Assembly (NCBI RefSeq): GCF_020382885.2
Contig: NC_058504.1
Location: 14,643,019-14,707,018 of the forward strand
Direction of reading: 5' to 3'
DNA length: 64,000 nucleotides
From: Scatophagus argus
Taxonomy: Eukaryota > Chordata > Actinopteri > Scatophagidae
Shown piece after piece: positions 53,750-64,000 of the stretch (positions are counted from its first letter, which is position 1; every line of letters begins with the position of its first letter). The translations under genes and the position numbers were made by a program. The notes under the pieces were generated by a model. That model worked only from the letters and a program-made list of their open reading frames with translations. It searched no databases and was not told the DNA's origin.

Positions 53750-55135
53750 AAATAATGATAATAATAATGGCTTTATTCATATAGCACCCTTTAAGAAACA
53801 GGCTCCCAATGTGTTTAATAAAATAAATAAAAACAAAACTTCCAACCAGGCACAACATACAAGCAAAATAAACTAATATAGAAAATTAATCAACATTAAG
53901 TGTAAGAAATTGAAAAATTTAAAACAGTGCAATAAAAGGATGGTTAAAAGACGGTAAAAGATGATTTCACGTGAAAGCCTGTTTATAAACGTGGGTTTTA
54001 AGAAGTGATTTAAAAGAGCTCACTGATCTTGCGAGCCAGGATCATTCCAACGTCATGGAGCTCTGACAGCAAAAGCCCCTTCACCTTCAGTCTTTAAGCT
54101 TGACTAAAGAACAACCAATAGTTACCCAACTGGTGATCTCAGGCTGCAAGCAGGTTTGTAGGTGGTCAACAACTCTGTTATGTATGATGGGGCCAGACCC
54201 AGACATGCTTTAAAAGTGACCAGTAAGATCTTTAAATCAATTCTAAAATGGACAGACAGCTAGTGAAGGGAGGCTAGGACAGCCAAGCTGCTGCACTCTG
54301 AACTAGTTGGAGGCGTGAGAGGGACTTGTGGGAGATTCCAGACAGAAGAGATTTGCAGTAGTCATAACCTGGAGAAGATGAAGGTTTGGATAACTTTTTC
54401 CAGGTCAGAATGTGAGAAGAATGGTTTGTTTCTGGATATAGTGAGCAGTTGGATGAAAGATAATTGGATGTTTATTTGTTCTTTTTTTGACAGAGGCCAA
54501 AGACTTACAGGGTTCTGAGGATGTTGGGGATTAAACAATGAGATTTCTGTTTTTGAGATGTTGAGTTGTACAAAGTTTCGAATCATCCAACAGTTTACAT
54601 CACTAAGACAATCAACAGCAGCAGCTAGGCTTCAAGGGTCACTGGGTCTCTGGGGAAGGTATATCTGTGTGTCATCTAGATAGCAATTGTAGGAGACATT
54701 ACAGCATTTTAGAATTTGGCCTATTGGAAGCATATATAAGGGGAGTAAGATTGGACCTAAAATTGAGCCCTGTGGCACACCATAGGTAATGTGGGCTGTG
54801 GAAGATGTGTGTTCATCTATAGTGACTGCAAAGGTTCCTTTTGAAAGGTAAGAGCTAAATCTCTGAAGTGCAGTGTCCCTGATGCCCATCCAGGTCTGCA
54901 GATGGTCAATTAAAATTTTGTGATCCACAGTATCAAAGGCCGTGCTAAGATCTAAAAGAATGATAATAGAGCTCTCACCTTTGTCAGCTGACAAAAGAAG
55001 GCCATTGGTCACCTTGGGGAGGGCAGTCTCTGTGCTATGTGATGCTCTGAAACCAGACTGAAATTTCTCAAACAGGTAATTTTGACACATGAAATCTAAA
55101 AGCTGAACTGAAACCACTTTGGATAAAAATACCAT
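53750..55135 (-). mobile_element. Decayed L2/CR1-like non-LTR retrotransposon, 5'-truncated
   Basis: The minus-strand frame 55135-54632 encodes reverse-transcriptase core motifs in order: FEKFQSGFRASHSTETAL, a DLSTAFDTVDHKILIDHLQ segment with the first catalytic Asp, YGVPQGSILGPILLPLYMLP, and CYLDDTQIYL with the catalytic DD pair. An in-frame TGA at 54634-54632 then interrupts it. The same frame resumes (DCLSDVNCWMIRNFVQLNIS; HSDLEKVIQTFIFSRL) and similarity continues with frame breaks to about 53970 (SSFKSLLKTHVYKQAF). The 3' end is a short ATT/ATC tandem tail at 53751-53768, typical of L2/CR1-like LINEs. No endonuclease part is seen upstream, so it is 5' truncated and dead. The exact clade is uncertain. 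Confidence 0.85.
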
Positions 55136-58100
55136 TATTTAAGGAGTTATTTATAATCATTAAAATAATAGGACCAATGGAATTCTAAACCTTTGTTTGT
55201 TGAGATGGAAAGAGAAAGAGAATTGGTAGTCCAGAACAGGAAAAGCAGTTCAAAGATGAAGCTCTAAATACAGCAAAGTGTACTTGGAATACAACCCTGG
55301 AATACAAAAATGTTTGGCATTTTCTCTACCATCCTTTTCAAACACACAGTTTCAGATGTTAATGTCTTTTTTTTTTTTTACCATCAGCTCCTCTCTTTTT
55401 GGAACGGATATAAACTTCTTTGTGCTTCTCAAATAATTTGCTCCAAGACTCATGAGATGGAGACATTTTCAGTGTTCGAGTATCCCATCAGGTAGGACAA
55501 TGGACCATAGTGAGGGGCAGAGGTGTCTTGTTTCAGGTCCTCCGTGTCAGCACAGGACACAAGCCAGACATACAAGGCCTGATTCAGGGACTAAAAAAAA
55601 GGAGGAAAATAGAGGGGAGGGGTTGGGGGGGTAACAACAGCCATTCTGCAAGAGGGAGGCAAGTATGAGGACTGAAAGATTAGAGAGGGGAGATGCAAAG
55701 GCAGTCCCACAGGCAGTAAAGAGGCAGCTGGCTCAGAGGTGTGCACGTCCTATTTTTAGCTATTTTTAGTTTCCCTCATGCACATCTCCAACTCAAACAG
55801 CTGCTAGAGCATTTGCACACCAAAAGACATCTCCAACATCGTTCCTGCAGACAAAGAAAAACACGCAAGAGAAAAGCTTAAACTTTACTCTGGCTCAGGT
55901 GTTTCAGCTCTTATTGGCTCAAAGGTTTAGTCCAACCACTCAGCCCCACTTCCCCTCAGGTTGTGTTTTTAGCGAGGCTGAGTTACTTTTAGGTAAAAGT
56001 GAGTTGTAGTGTAAAGACACACGACCCAGAGTGCTGCTGATGTACACCGCCTGCAGTCTGACAAGTAAGGCAGCTGTAAATAGCATATGTCCCAAGTGAG
56101 TAATGTATTGAGGGACCCAGCAGTCAAAGGAGGTCATTAATGATATGATAGGATAATATGTTACTCTGGTATCTGGTATGAAGCTTCCTTTTTTAGGCCA
56201 TGGAAAAAAAGAGAGAACAGTATATGCTTCAACACTGGTTTGGATCCAAAATATTTAATTCATGAAATTCTTTTTGAAATCTTAAAATCTACCTCCATAA
56301 TAGCTCCAAAGTGAACAGAAGAACCTATTATTAAAATATAGACTTTTGTTGTTGCCAGCTGAATGGGTGCATCTGACGCATATTTGAAAAATAAATGGAA
56401 AAAGGCCCAAACATCAATTAGACATCATTAGGCAACAATGTCAGAACTTCGATAGTAAGACTCTGCATATGTAGGTATGGGAGAAACTCTAACCAGAACT
56501 AAGAAAAGAGGTTGTTTCATTTATTTATCAAATATGAAATATTTATAGGATTCAATCTGCTGGCAGAGGAGGACCAGGCAGAACAAACTGTGGGTGGAAG
56601 AACTGCAAAGTTGTTTCATGGGTGGATGTTAATGAAAGCAGCTGGTATTGGGCTGCCTGCTGCTCTGCATACATTTTCGTTCCTAAATTACTTTCCCAGG
56701 CTTTCAGGCAGTCGTCTCTGAGTACCCTGACCTGGAGTGACAACACACTGCGGGCCATTAACATATCACCCTGTTGTCAGCTGGACTTTGTCTATCAGAC
56801 AATGGGAATAGACACCTCACCTGCATAAAAGGTGTGGTGTCTGTGTATACACACAAACGCATGCAGGTAACCAAAAAAACTGCAGATGTTCCGGTTGTAC
56901 CAGTTTGGCTGTTCAGTGATTTTCCTCCGAACACAGATGCAGCCTCACTTCCTGAGTCAACTATGTAAGAAAAAGCTGGCTTTTGCTAAAGTTAGTCAAT
57001 ACATGATTCAGAAAAGACAGAGAAACAACAAAAATGATTCACCTAATCAGCACCTGGGAACTTCTGCAGCTATGACTGCAACTAAGTTTTGGGCGGAGGA
57101 TTAGTTCCCTCTGAAAGGGAGAAGTTAATTACAAGGCTTTGATGCACCTAAAGTGCTGTTGGATTCGTGGTTAATCCTCATCAGACGGCAGCACAAGGAT
57201 TATGCATCTTGACTGACACCTTGCTCAAATTAAAGTGCTGAAACACATCCTCATAAACTGTGAAGCGCATCTGCACATACACATACAGTCAAATGATCAA
57301 ACATCGCCACAGACAGCGGGGGGAGAAAGAGACCCTAAAAAAGAGGGAAAGGCAATGCTGAGACAGATCACATTCAATGAGTTAGCAGCACTCTCAGAGT
57401 AAGACAGCATTTTAAATAAAACATGAAAGCTGGAGAAGAAGGCACCCCTCCTTATACAGCAACTTGTGACAAGCCATGATATTCTGAGAGACAGCACACC
57501 GAGCTCCGAGCCATCCCCGGGGAGACCCTTCCCTCTCCATCACATAGACTATATATCAGAACCATCAAACATGGTCCCTCTCTGACAACATCCGAGTCTC
57601 CTCAGTAGAGACTAGACTGACCGTCAGGGCTGTGAGCAGTTGATAAGCACTTATGTACAACCACACTCCCTCCCTTAGTGTTTTTGTTTGCAAGACAGAA
57701 GCTTCAGCACTCACAGACTCGAAGCGCTACAATCAACATAAAGTTATGTTTCAATCCAGAAAAACAAACCAACATAATCACAGAGCCATTAAACTGTGAG
57801 AGGCCTCTATCAGCTTAGATATGAACATGTAAATAAGTCATGGCTAATCTCATCTCTCTCTCTCTATCTATCTATCTCCCTCTTTCTCTCTTTTTCTGTT
57901 GCTATCACTCTGTCTGTAAAAGCCATGTGCACATTTTTAGAATTCCCCGAGTTCTGCTGACGTGATGAAGGAGATGAAAGATTCATGCTTGTTTAAAAAA
58001 TTCAAACAGATGTCCTGAACTTTCACTACATAGCCATTGCGGATAAATTATTTAGTATTAGGATGCAAGAAAGGGAATATGTGAATTTGGACAGTGCAAA

Positions 58101-58779
58101 TGAAATCCAAACAATTATAAAGCTAAACCAGTGATTGCAGCAAGCCCACCACCATCTCCAGAAGTAACCGTCATTACTTTACATGTCCAGCAAATGCTAT
58201 ATTGTCACAAATGTTGAACAAAGTGATGGAGGATGATGGCTGTCCAGTAGCGTTCCCGCCCCCATCCCATGTTGTTTCCAGTAGAAGTGACGTGGATAAG
58301 CCTGGAGTTTTGCAGGTGAAGCTGCAGAGCTGGTCAGTGAATGCACCAGCAGAGGGAGACCATGTCACATGACAGTGCTGTGCTCTGCTTTCGCTTGCCC
58401 CTTTCCACGCACATTTTAATGAAGAAAAGTGGGATCACTCACAGAAAATTATGGAATCAAGCATAAAAACATAAATAAACATCCCAACCCATTATAATAC
58501 GGAATTATGGAGCAGCTGACGTATTTTCTCAATATAAAACAGCCCTTAAAAACTTTTTCTAAAATTAATTCTTCTTTGAAAACGAGTCTAACACTTACGA
58601 AACTGTTAATTTTGAGATGTACAGCATTTTTATAATTCTTTTCAATGTGCGTTTTTATTCATCACATTGCCAAACTTTTCCTGTCGTTGGAGTTAATGAC
58701 AGACTTTTGAACTGATTTCCTTTTAAGGGTTAAAATGAGTCGGAAATGACACGGAAATGCAGCTCTTGATGAATTAGCT

Positions 58780-59112
58780 TGGTTGTGGTCGAGACAGTCA
58801 CCGGTTTTAAGTCCGATCTCCACAGGTGGGTTTCATGTTGTCACAAATTTTGGCAGGAGGTGGAAGGTGTAGCTGAAGTAGACCTCACGTGCCCGCCCTG
58901 CGTCGGACCGTCCCGTCTTCAGCGCACTGCGTCATGGCGACAGAGGCGAGAAAGTTACGCGTTTCCTAATCGGAATTTATGGAATATCACTCTGGCAGTC
59001 AACACATAGTCTGTGTAAGTAGTTAATGCGTAAGGACTGTGTGTTATTGAGACAAAAGTGGGGATATTTAGTCCTCTGCGAGCATTTCCTGTTGCCTTAC
59101 CTGTTCTGTCAG
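58780..59112 (+). promoter_or_regulatory. sh3rf2: Probable sh3rf2 promoter and non-coding first exon
   Basis: A CpG-denser patch (tgcccgccctgcgtcggacc, gcgacagaggcgag) lies 350-550 bp upstream of the first coding exon. Two donors could end exon 1: CTGT/GTAAGT at 59014/59015 and GTCAG/GTGAGC at 59112/59113. The start site is inferred. Confidence 0.4.
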
Positions 59113-59347
59113 GTGAGCAGACATGACACCTGTGAGCAAGCAGCGTGTTTACTGCAAAGCGTTTTATCTCCACCATTGCGCCTTATCGAATTATTATGTA
59201 AAGCCGTGGTGTTATCTTCGATTCTTATCGGTTGTGCTACAAAGTGGGGAACTTTGATCAATAATGTTGTAACTCTTTTATTCATTATAGGATGTCTGAC
59301 ATTAACTACCGCCATTGAATTAGCTTCTCATTCTTCTCCCCCTCCAG

Positions 59348-59795
59348 TATGGTGGATTACAGTGTTTCAGGTGTAACTGAAGACCTACTCTCAGAGAGAG
59401 CTGGCCCTTTTAAAATGGAGAAGCTGTCTCTGATGGCCTTGCTGGAGTGTCCTCTGTGTTTTGAGCAGCTGGATGGATCAGCCAAGGTCCTGCCCTGCCA
59501 GCACACTTTCTGTATGTCCTGTCTGCAGAGGCAGGAGACAGCCCACTCCCAGCTGTTCTGCCCAGAGTGTCACACTCCTGTCCCCGCCAGGACGGTGGAG
59601 GAACTTCCTGCGAACATCCTGTTAATGCGGCTCCTGGAGGGGCTCCAGGGTTCAGTGGGGCCCAGCAGCAGCAGACAGACAGCTCGCTACTCAGTGCCCT
59701 TGGCCAGGGGCAGCATCACATTCAGGGAAGGTCAACAGCAGCAGCAGCAGTGGGAGAGTCAACCCAGAGAGAGAAAGAAGCAAGGCCACTATGAG
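59348..59795 (+). CDS. sh3rf2: sh3rf2 first coding exon (RING finger)
   Basis: The exon probably begins at 59348 after acceptor ttctccccctccag. The first ATG is 59349 and the family-like ATG is 59415. It ends CACTATGAG/GTAATT. It encodes the complete RING and a Gln-rich tail. The start choice is unresolved; the gene-level entry uses 59415. Confidence 0.9.
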
Positions 59796-62700
59796 GTAAT
59801 TGAGCTAATTCTTTCATTGCAAGAAAATCATACAGCAGACTACAAATGTACAGCCTAAATTTTTAAAGTTTTTTTCTCTCTTTTCTCTCCCAACCCCTGC
59901 AAAAAGTTTGGATCCTGTATAAAACACAGACGTATTAGATGATTTTCTTATTCCCTTTGAAATAATTTCAACACGAAACAATTTCAAACCTGTGCAAACA
60001 CATGCATGCAAACAATATTTAATGTTTTACCACATCAACGTCTTTGAGTTTTGTAGCTATAGACCGATTCTGTATTTGATGCCAGCAACATGTTTCAACA
60101 AGTTGGACAAGGGAAGTTTCTTGTTTGAAACATTGCACTACCTGCGATTCATACTCTTATTAAAAAAATCTGGTTCACGTGATCATATAAAGGATAGCAC
60201 AACAAGGGCTCAGGAACACTAAAACCATTGTCAGAAAACACAGTTGTCGTGCAAATAATTGTAGTTTCTTTTTATTTATGTTGTACAACATTTTTAAATT
60301 CTGAATGCATTTGATCCTCCTTCTGGGTAGCCATCGGTTAACATTTTTTTCAGCACATAAACTGTTTGGGATTTTAAATATGACCTGCTAGGGTTGCAAA
60401 ATTTGAACAATATGACCTCCATAATGGTATAAGAAGTATCAACAGTGTAAACAATAAAAGTATAAATCGTAAATCTGTGGCATGACGGATTTGTTTAATG
60501 GCATTTGCATGATGGTATTTATTGCTGTCAGAGTTGAGATGTCCAGAGTTTATGTCTGAACCTCCCCTGAGACACTGCTGCCGCACAACTTTTCTATATC
60601 CATATTCTATGTGTAAAATAATAATAATTCAAAGTTATGCAGAAGATGGAAATCTCAAACTAATTCAAACCATATACAGTAGGAGTGGCTTAGTTACAGT
60701 GACTGATGAGGACATCGAATGGTATGGGATGGTGTGAACTGATGGTAATTTTTCACGTATAACAGATGAAATCAGAGAAGTAAAAGCATAGCATCTAAAG
60801 ATTCAAATATTTAAGATCACAGTTTAACTAATGAGGGACAAGACTAAAGCCAATGTCCAAGAGAACCCACATTGCCTGGTGTATACCAGAATTATAGCTC
60901 TGAATAATAGCTTTAACATTGGAGTAAACATTGGAGTCTACTTTATTTAATACCCTTGAACTGAATCATGTCATGGCAAAGGCTTGTTATTGTTCAGTAT
61001 TACGGTTGTACAAGTAACTTGTCAGAGGACTCCTCTGATACAGCACTGAAAAAACTGGATAACGATAAAATGAGACTTTAAATTTTAGTTATTACCACAT
61101 TTTAAGGGTATTGAGGAGACGTATAAGAATACAATTTAAAAGAAAATGATATAGAAGAGTGAGTGGCGCATGTTGAAAAAACACTTAACTGCATAAAGTC
61201 AGTCTGTGCAACGCATCTGTCACCTAATTCAAGGACACTGAAGGTGCTTCACACTCAGTAAGTCGGTAGTCAATTGTTGCAGACGTTTTACTCTCTGAGG
61301 TGAAGAGAAACGCAGAGACCTGCCTTCTCAATAGTCCTCAGTATGAACTGTTCAAAACGCCTAAAAGTTTACTTGTAATCCGTGGTTTGAGTTCAGCCAG
61401 AGTTCAAACAGCTCTGCCAAATTCATTACTGTGAGTTTGTGATCATCCTACATATTTCAGAAACCTTAATAGCAAGCAGATGTAATTTACTCTAATTTTT
61501 TCCACTGTTGCCCTCTCACTAATGCCAGTTATCACATCAGTTCATTTCAGTCTGCTTATCTCAAAAGAAACAAGCATATAGTGGTCTGCAGAAAGAAACG
61601 TCTAAATCTAATAAAACAAACACTGCAAAGATTCACACTAAAAGAGACTTAAAAAGTGTGGAATCCTTGGTGTCATCTAAGAGTGTGATGGAGTATGTAT
61701 TAATGTGTTTTTATAGTTAGCATCATCCAAATCTTGAATGTGTAAACTGCAAAATAATATTTTAAAGTGTGTTATGATCACTGTAGTGTTCTTTTAACTG
61801 TGAAGGACTGTGAAAATTTTGGCAGTAATGCAATTCTGTTAGTTTCATTTTGTGTCAAATCATACAAGTTATGAAATATTCTTTAAGACTCTTGCATAAA
61901 ATTATGTCATGTGCTGTTTTGCCTCAACATCACTGAAAAAAGTGTAAAAAACAAAACAACCCACTAACAGTCAAGGTTCAGTCAGTACTTGACATCTTAA
62001 AAGGGAAAAAGGATGTGTCATATTGAGTACATCTAAATATCCAGATAAGAGCGTCGCACATCCATGGCTGTTCAGCACAAAATCTGTTATTAACAAATAT
62101 CATGAGAACTAACCCCAGAGTGTGTTGAACTCCTGTCACATGTGTCTGGACTGTGGAAGTTTATAAATATTTAACTTGTTCTCCCTCTTGTTGGTTCATC
62201 TCAGTTAAATTTAGATTAAGCAGGGTGTTGTTTCACTCCAGCCTGGAGAGAAGTTACATGCGACAGTTCTTTGTGTAAACACACCGTTAAGCATTTCTTC
62301 GGAAAGATAGTTCATTGCTGAGTCTCATTGCCAGTTTGTCAAATACTGACATTTTGCAGTGGTGGTGATTTGACACCCAGAAAAGTCCTGAACCGAGAAA
62401 AATAAAGAGAAAATAAGACAGTACAGGCAGAGGTGAGGGTCTCTGCAGATACAGACAATGCCACCCACTGCTAGAAGGTCACAAGTGACGATTGAGAGAG
62501 ATTATTTTTGTATGTATTTATATTTTCTTGTGGACGTTCCTGCATATTATGCCTTTAAGTACATTGATTTCAACATCTTCATGTAAAATAAATTCACCAC
62601 TTCATTTGAACATACAGCAGCTGATATGTGACTTTCTTCTGCTGGCTTTCAGCTTGCTCTCCGAGCTCCCATGCATTACCAGCAAGGCGAATCATCAGGA

Positions 62701-63788
62701 GAGCTGGTGCTCACACCTGCTAATAGCATCGCTCTGAAACCCAAAGTGAATGTGGATGGGCTACGCGGAAACGCCTCCGACAGCAGCGGTGTGGCTGCCG
62801 CCGCCAACACGCTGCAGGCTGTCAGCCAGGTGCCTCAGGTGCAGCCCCTCCAGCACTCCCAACCTCCGGCTCTCTGCAGGGCTCTGTACAACTTTATCCC
62901 TGAAGAGATGAATCTGGAAGACAGTAGATGTTGTCTGAGCTTCCTCAAGGTCTGACTCTCAAACTACTGACTTAACATAGCTTTAACAAAGCTTGTAATG
63001 CTTGATCTTTTAAAAGTGCAGGTGTCCTACTCTTTAATAAATGCACACAGAGGACTATTACTCTTAACTTATTTCTCTTAATTTGTGGCTGCTGGTCAGA
63101 GCCAGTTGGGAAATGTAAAGACATTGCTTTGTCTTGTGGTAGCTAAATAATGTATTGACTCACTGAAAACATAATGGATAGATTCCTCACTTCTGAAAAT
63201 AACTGTGTCTTTTCCAGTTCAGTATATTAGTTTGCTTGGTTATTGGATGAAAAAAAGGCAACTTAACCCACTAAGTATCACTTTGGTGTGGCTTTTCGGA
63301 CATGAGCCTCAGACCTCTGCTGCAGCGGTTATTACTTACCCTGAGGGGTTTCTGAGGCAGTTATATAAGCACCTCTGTACTGCTGTGCTCTCCATTAAAG
63401 CACACTTGCTATCTGCTTCTTTTTTTCAGTTTTAATGCAGATGGTCAGATGGTTTTTAGAGCAGGGGCTGGCCACAGAAAGGACTGGGCCTGCAGACACA
63501 GCGGAAGTTGATGTCACATGTTGCAGGAGAATCTCAGGGCTTTGAGAGTTTCTGGGCTGAGTGCTTAGTCTCCGTGACAGACGCACTTTGACACCTGGCA
63601 TCCTCTGTTTGTTTTTTCTGCCTTTCTGCCATTCTACACTTTCTCTGTTCTCAGTTCTCTACGTGTGTCTGTAACTTATTCCTGGTTTACAGGGAGACAT
63701 ACTTACTGTCATCAGACGGGTGGATGAGGACTGGATCGAAGCCAAGCTAGGGGAGAAAGTTGGAGTTTGCCCTCTGCAGTTTACAGAG
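59415..63788 (+). CDS. sh3rf2: SH3 domain-containing RING finger protein 2 (POSH family), 5' part; gene continues past the window
   Basis: Exons 59415-59795, 62653-62949 and 63693-63788 join in phase 0 to 258 codons, still open at the last donor (GAG/GTGAGA). Known role: a RING E3 ubiquitin ligase and scaffold of the POSH family, linked to JNK and PAK signalling. Order: C3HC4 RING with C12, C15, C28, H30, C33, C36, C49, C52 all present; a basic, Gln-rich linker (six Q from CAG repeats); a long low-complexity linker; then one SH3 (CRALYNF ... [20 protein letters not shown] ... [11 protein letters not shown]). That SH3 matches the second POSH SH3. The first SH3, expected between RING and this one, is not visible in the exons or in the 2.86-kb intron. 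The SH3 'FP' signature is CP here. [12 protein letters not shown] aligns with the mammalian start; an ATG at 59349 would add 22 residues. Synteny favours SH3RF2. Confidence 0.88.
59796..62652. other. sh3rf2 intron 1 after the RING exon (2.86 kb)
   Basis: AT-rich, with no ORF over 76 codons. I looked for SH3 signatures (ALxxY, DxxW, GxFP) on the plus strand and saw none. No clear repeat is recognised. Confidence 0.6.
62653..62949 (+). CDS. sh3rf2: sh3rf2 coding exon: linker and first half of SH3
   Basis: 297 bp (99 codons) after acceptor gctggctttcag, in phase 0, to donor CTCAAG/GTCTGA (weak). It encodes a Ser/Ala/Gln-rich linker ([20 protein letters not shown]) and then [12 protein letters not shown] and CLSFLK. 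Confidence 0.88.
63693..63788 (+). CDS. sh3rf2: sh3rf2 coding exon: second half of SH3
   Basis: 96 bp (32 codons) after acceptor ctggtttacag. It encodes [20 protein letters not shown] then [12 protein letters not shown]. The conserved SH3 tryptophan is present. The donor is GAG/GTGAGA. The rest of the gene lies right of the window; 62950-63692 and 63789-64000 are intron with nothing recognised. Confidence 0.9.
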
Positions 63789-64000
63789 GTGAGATCATCT
63801 TAGTTCTGTCTGTCTATCCTCCATCCTTCATTGTTGAAATGTGGGTTATGGCCTTTTCAGCGTGATCAAGGTTGACACCTGCTGTTTGGCACTTTGGTCG
63901 TGTAGCTCCTGTCTGTAATGAATTGAACCGTATATGTCGTCGCTGGATGTCATTAATTCCAGGTCACTGCCAGAGCACTACCTTGATTTCCATTCAAATC

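Larger units (their letters stand above)
44516..58700. other. Gene-free interval between kctd16 and sh3rf2 (14 kb)
   Basis: No exon of the human neighbours PRELID2 or GRXCR2 is recognised. It holds the repeats listed separately (49.9-50.3, 51.46-51.82 and 53.75-55.14 kb), a (CTG)n run at 52099-52114 and a CT/TATC run at 57849-57896. A patch near 47413-47460 (accacctgcctaatattttg, then taggtcccctttgt) resembles a common fish repeat. A 136-codon minus ORF at 52236-52646 shows no domain that I recognise. Otherwise nothing. Confidence 0.6.

Overview
The window is vertebrate nuclear DNA, almost certainly from a spiny-rayed (percomorph-like) teleost. The coding parts are short exons with GT/AG introns. 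The proteins are clear vertebrate orthologues, and the intergenic DNA carries teleost-type repeats: a decayed L2/CR1-like LINE, a hAT-like MITE, TG-flanked elements and many microsatellites. The gene order matches human 5q31-q32 in compressed form. There is no prokaryotic, viral, CRISPR or operon-like content.

Layout. (1) 84-621 (+): the last three coding exons of ndfip1, with a probable intron just after the stop and a 3' UTR exon to about 3.78 kb. (2) 4735-6831 (-): fgf1, complete, three coding exons, 156 aa, tail-to-tail with ndfip1. (3) 11914-29012 (-): nr3c1, the glucocorticoid receptor. Eight coding exons give 778 codons and every junction keeps frame. Exons 4 to 8 have what I recall as the human lengths. 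The likely promoter is at about 29.2-30.1 kb. (4) 34050-43647 (+): kctd16, two coding exons, 424 aa. (5) 44.5-58.7 kb: a gene-free interval with repeats, including the dead LINE at about 53.75-55.14 kb. (6) From 59.35 kb to the right edge (+): the 5' half of sh3rf2, with a RING exon and two exons that together encode an SH3 domain. The gene continues beyond the window.

The genes are not a functional operon. They are a conserved syntenic block: an endosomal NEDD4 adaptor, a growth factor, the cortisol receptor, a GABA-B auxiliary subunit and a RING/SH3 ubiquitin ligase. Relative to the human order (from memory), GNPDA1, ARHGAP26, YIPF5, PRELID2 and GRXCR2 are not recognisable here.

Most notable points: sh3rf2 appears to lack the first SH3 domain of the POSH family. 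The nr3c1 intron between the two zinc-finger exons contains a 20-nt segment with near-ideal splice sites, in the intron where teleost GR1 genes carry a 9-residue insert. A 161-bp hAT-like MITE with a perfect 8-bp target duplication sits in nr3c1. I found no wholly new molecular system. These calls come from reading the sequence, without searches.
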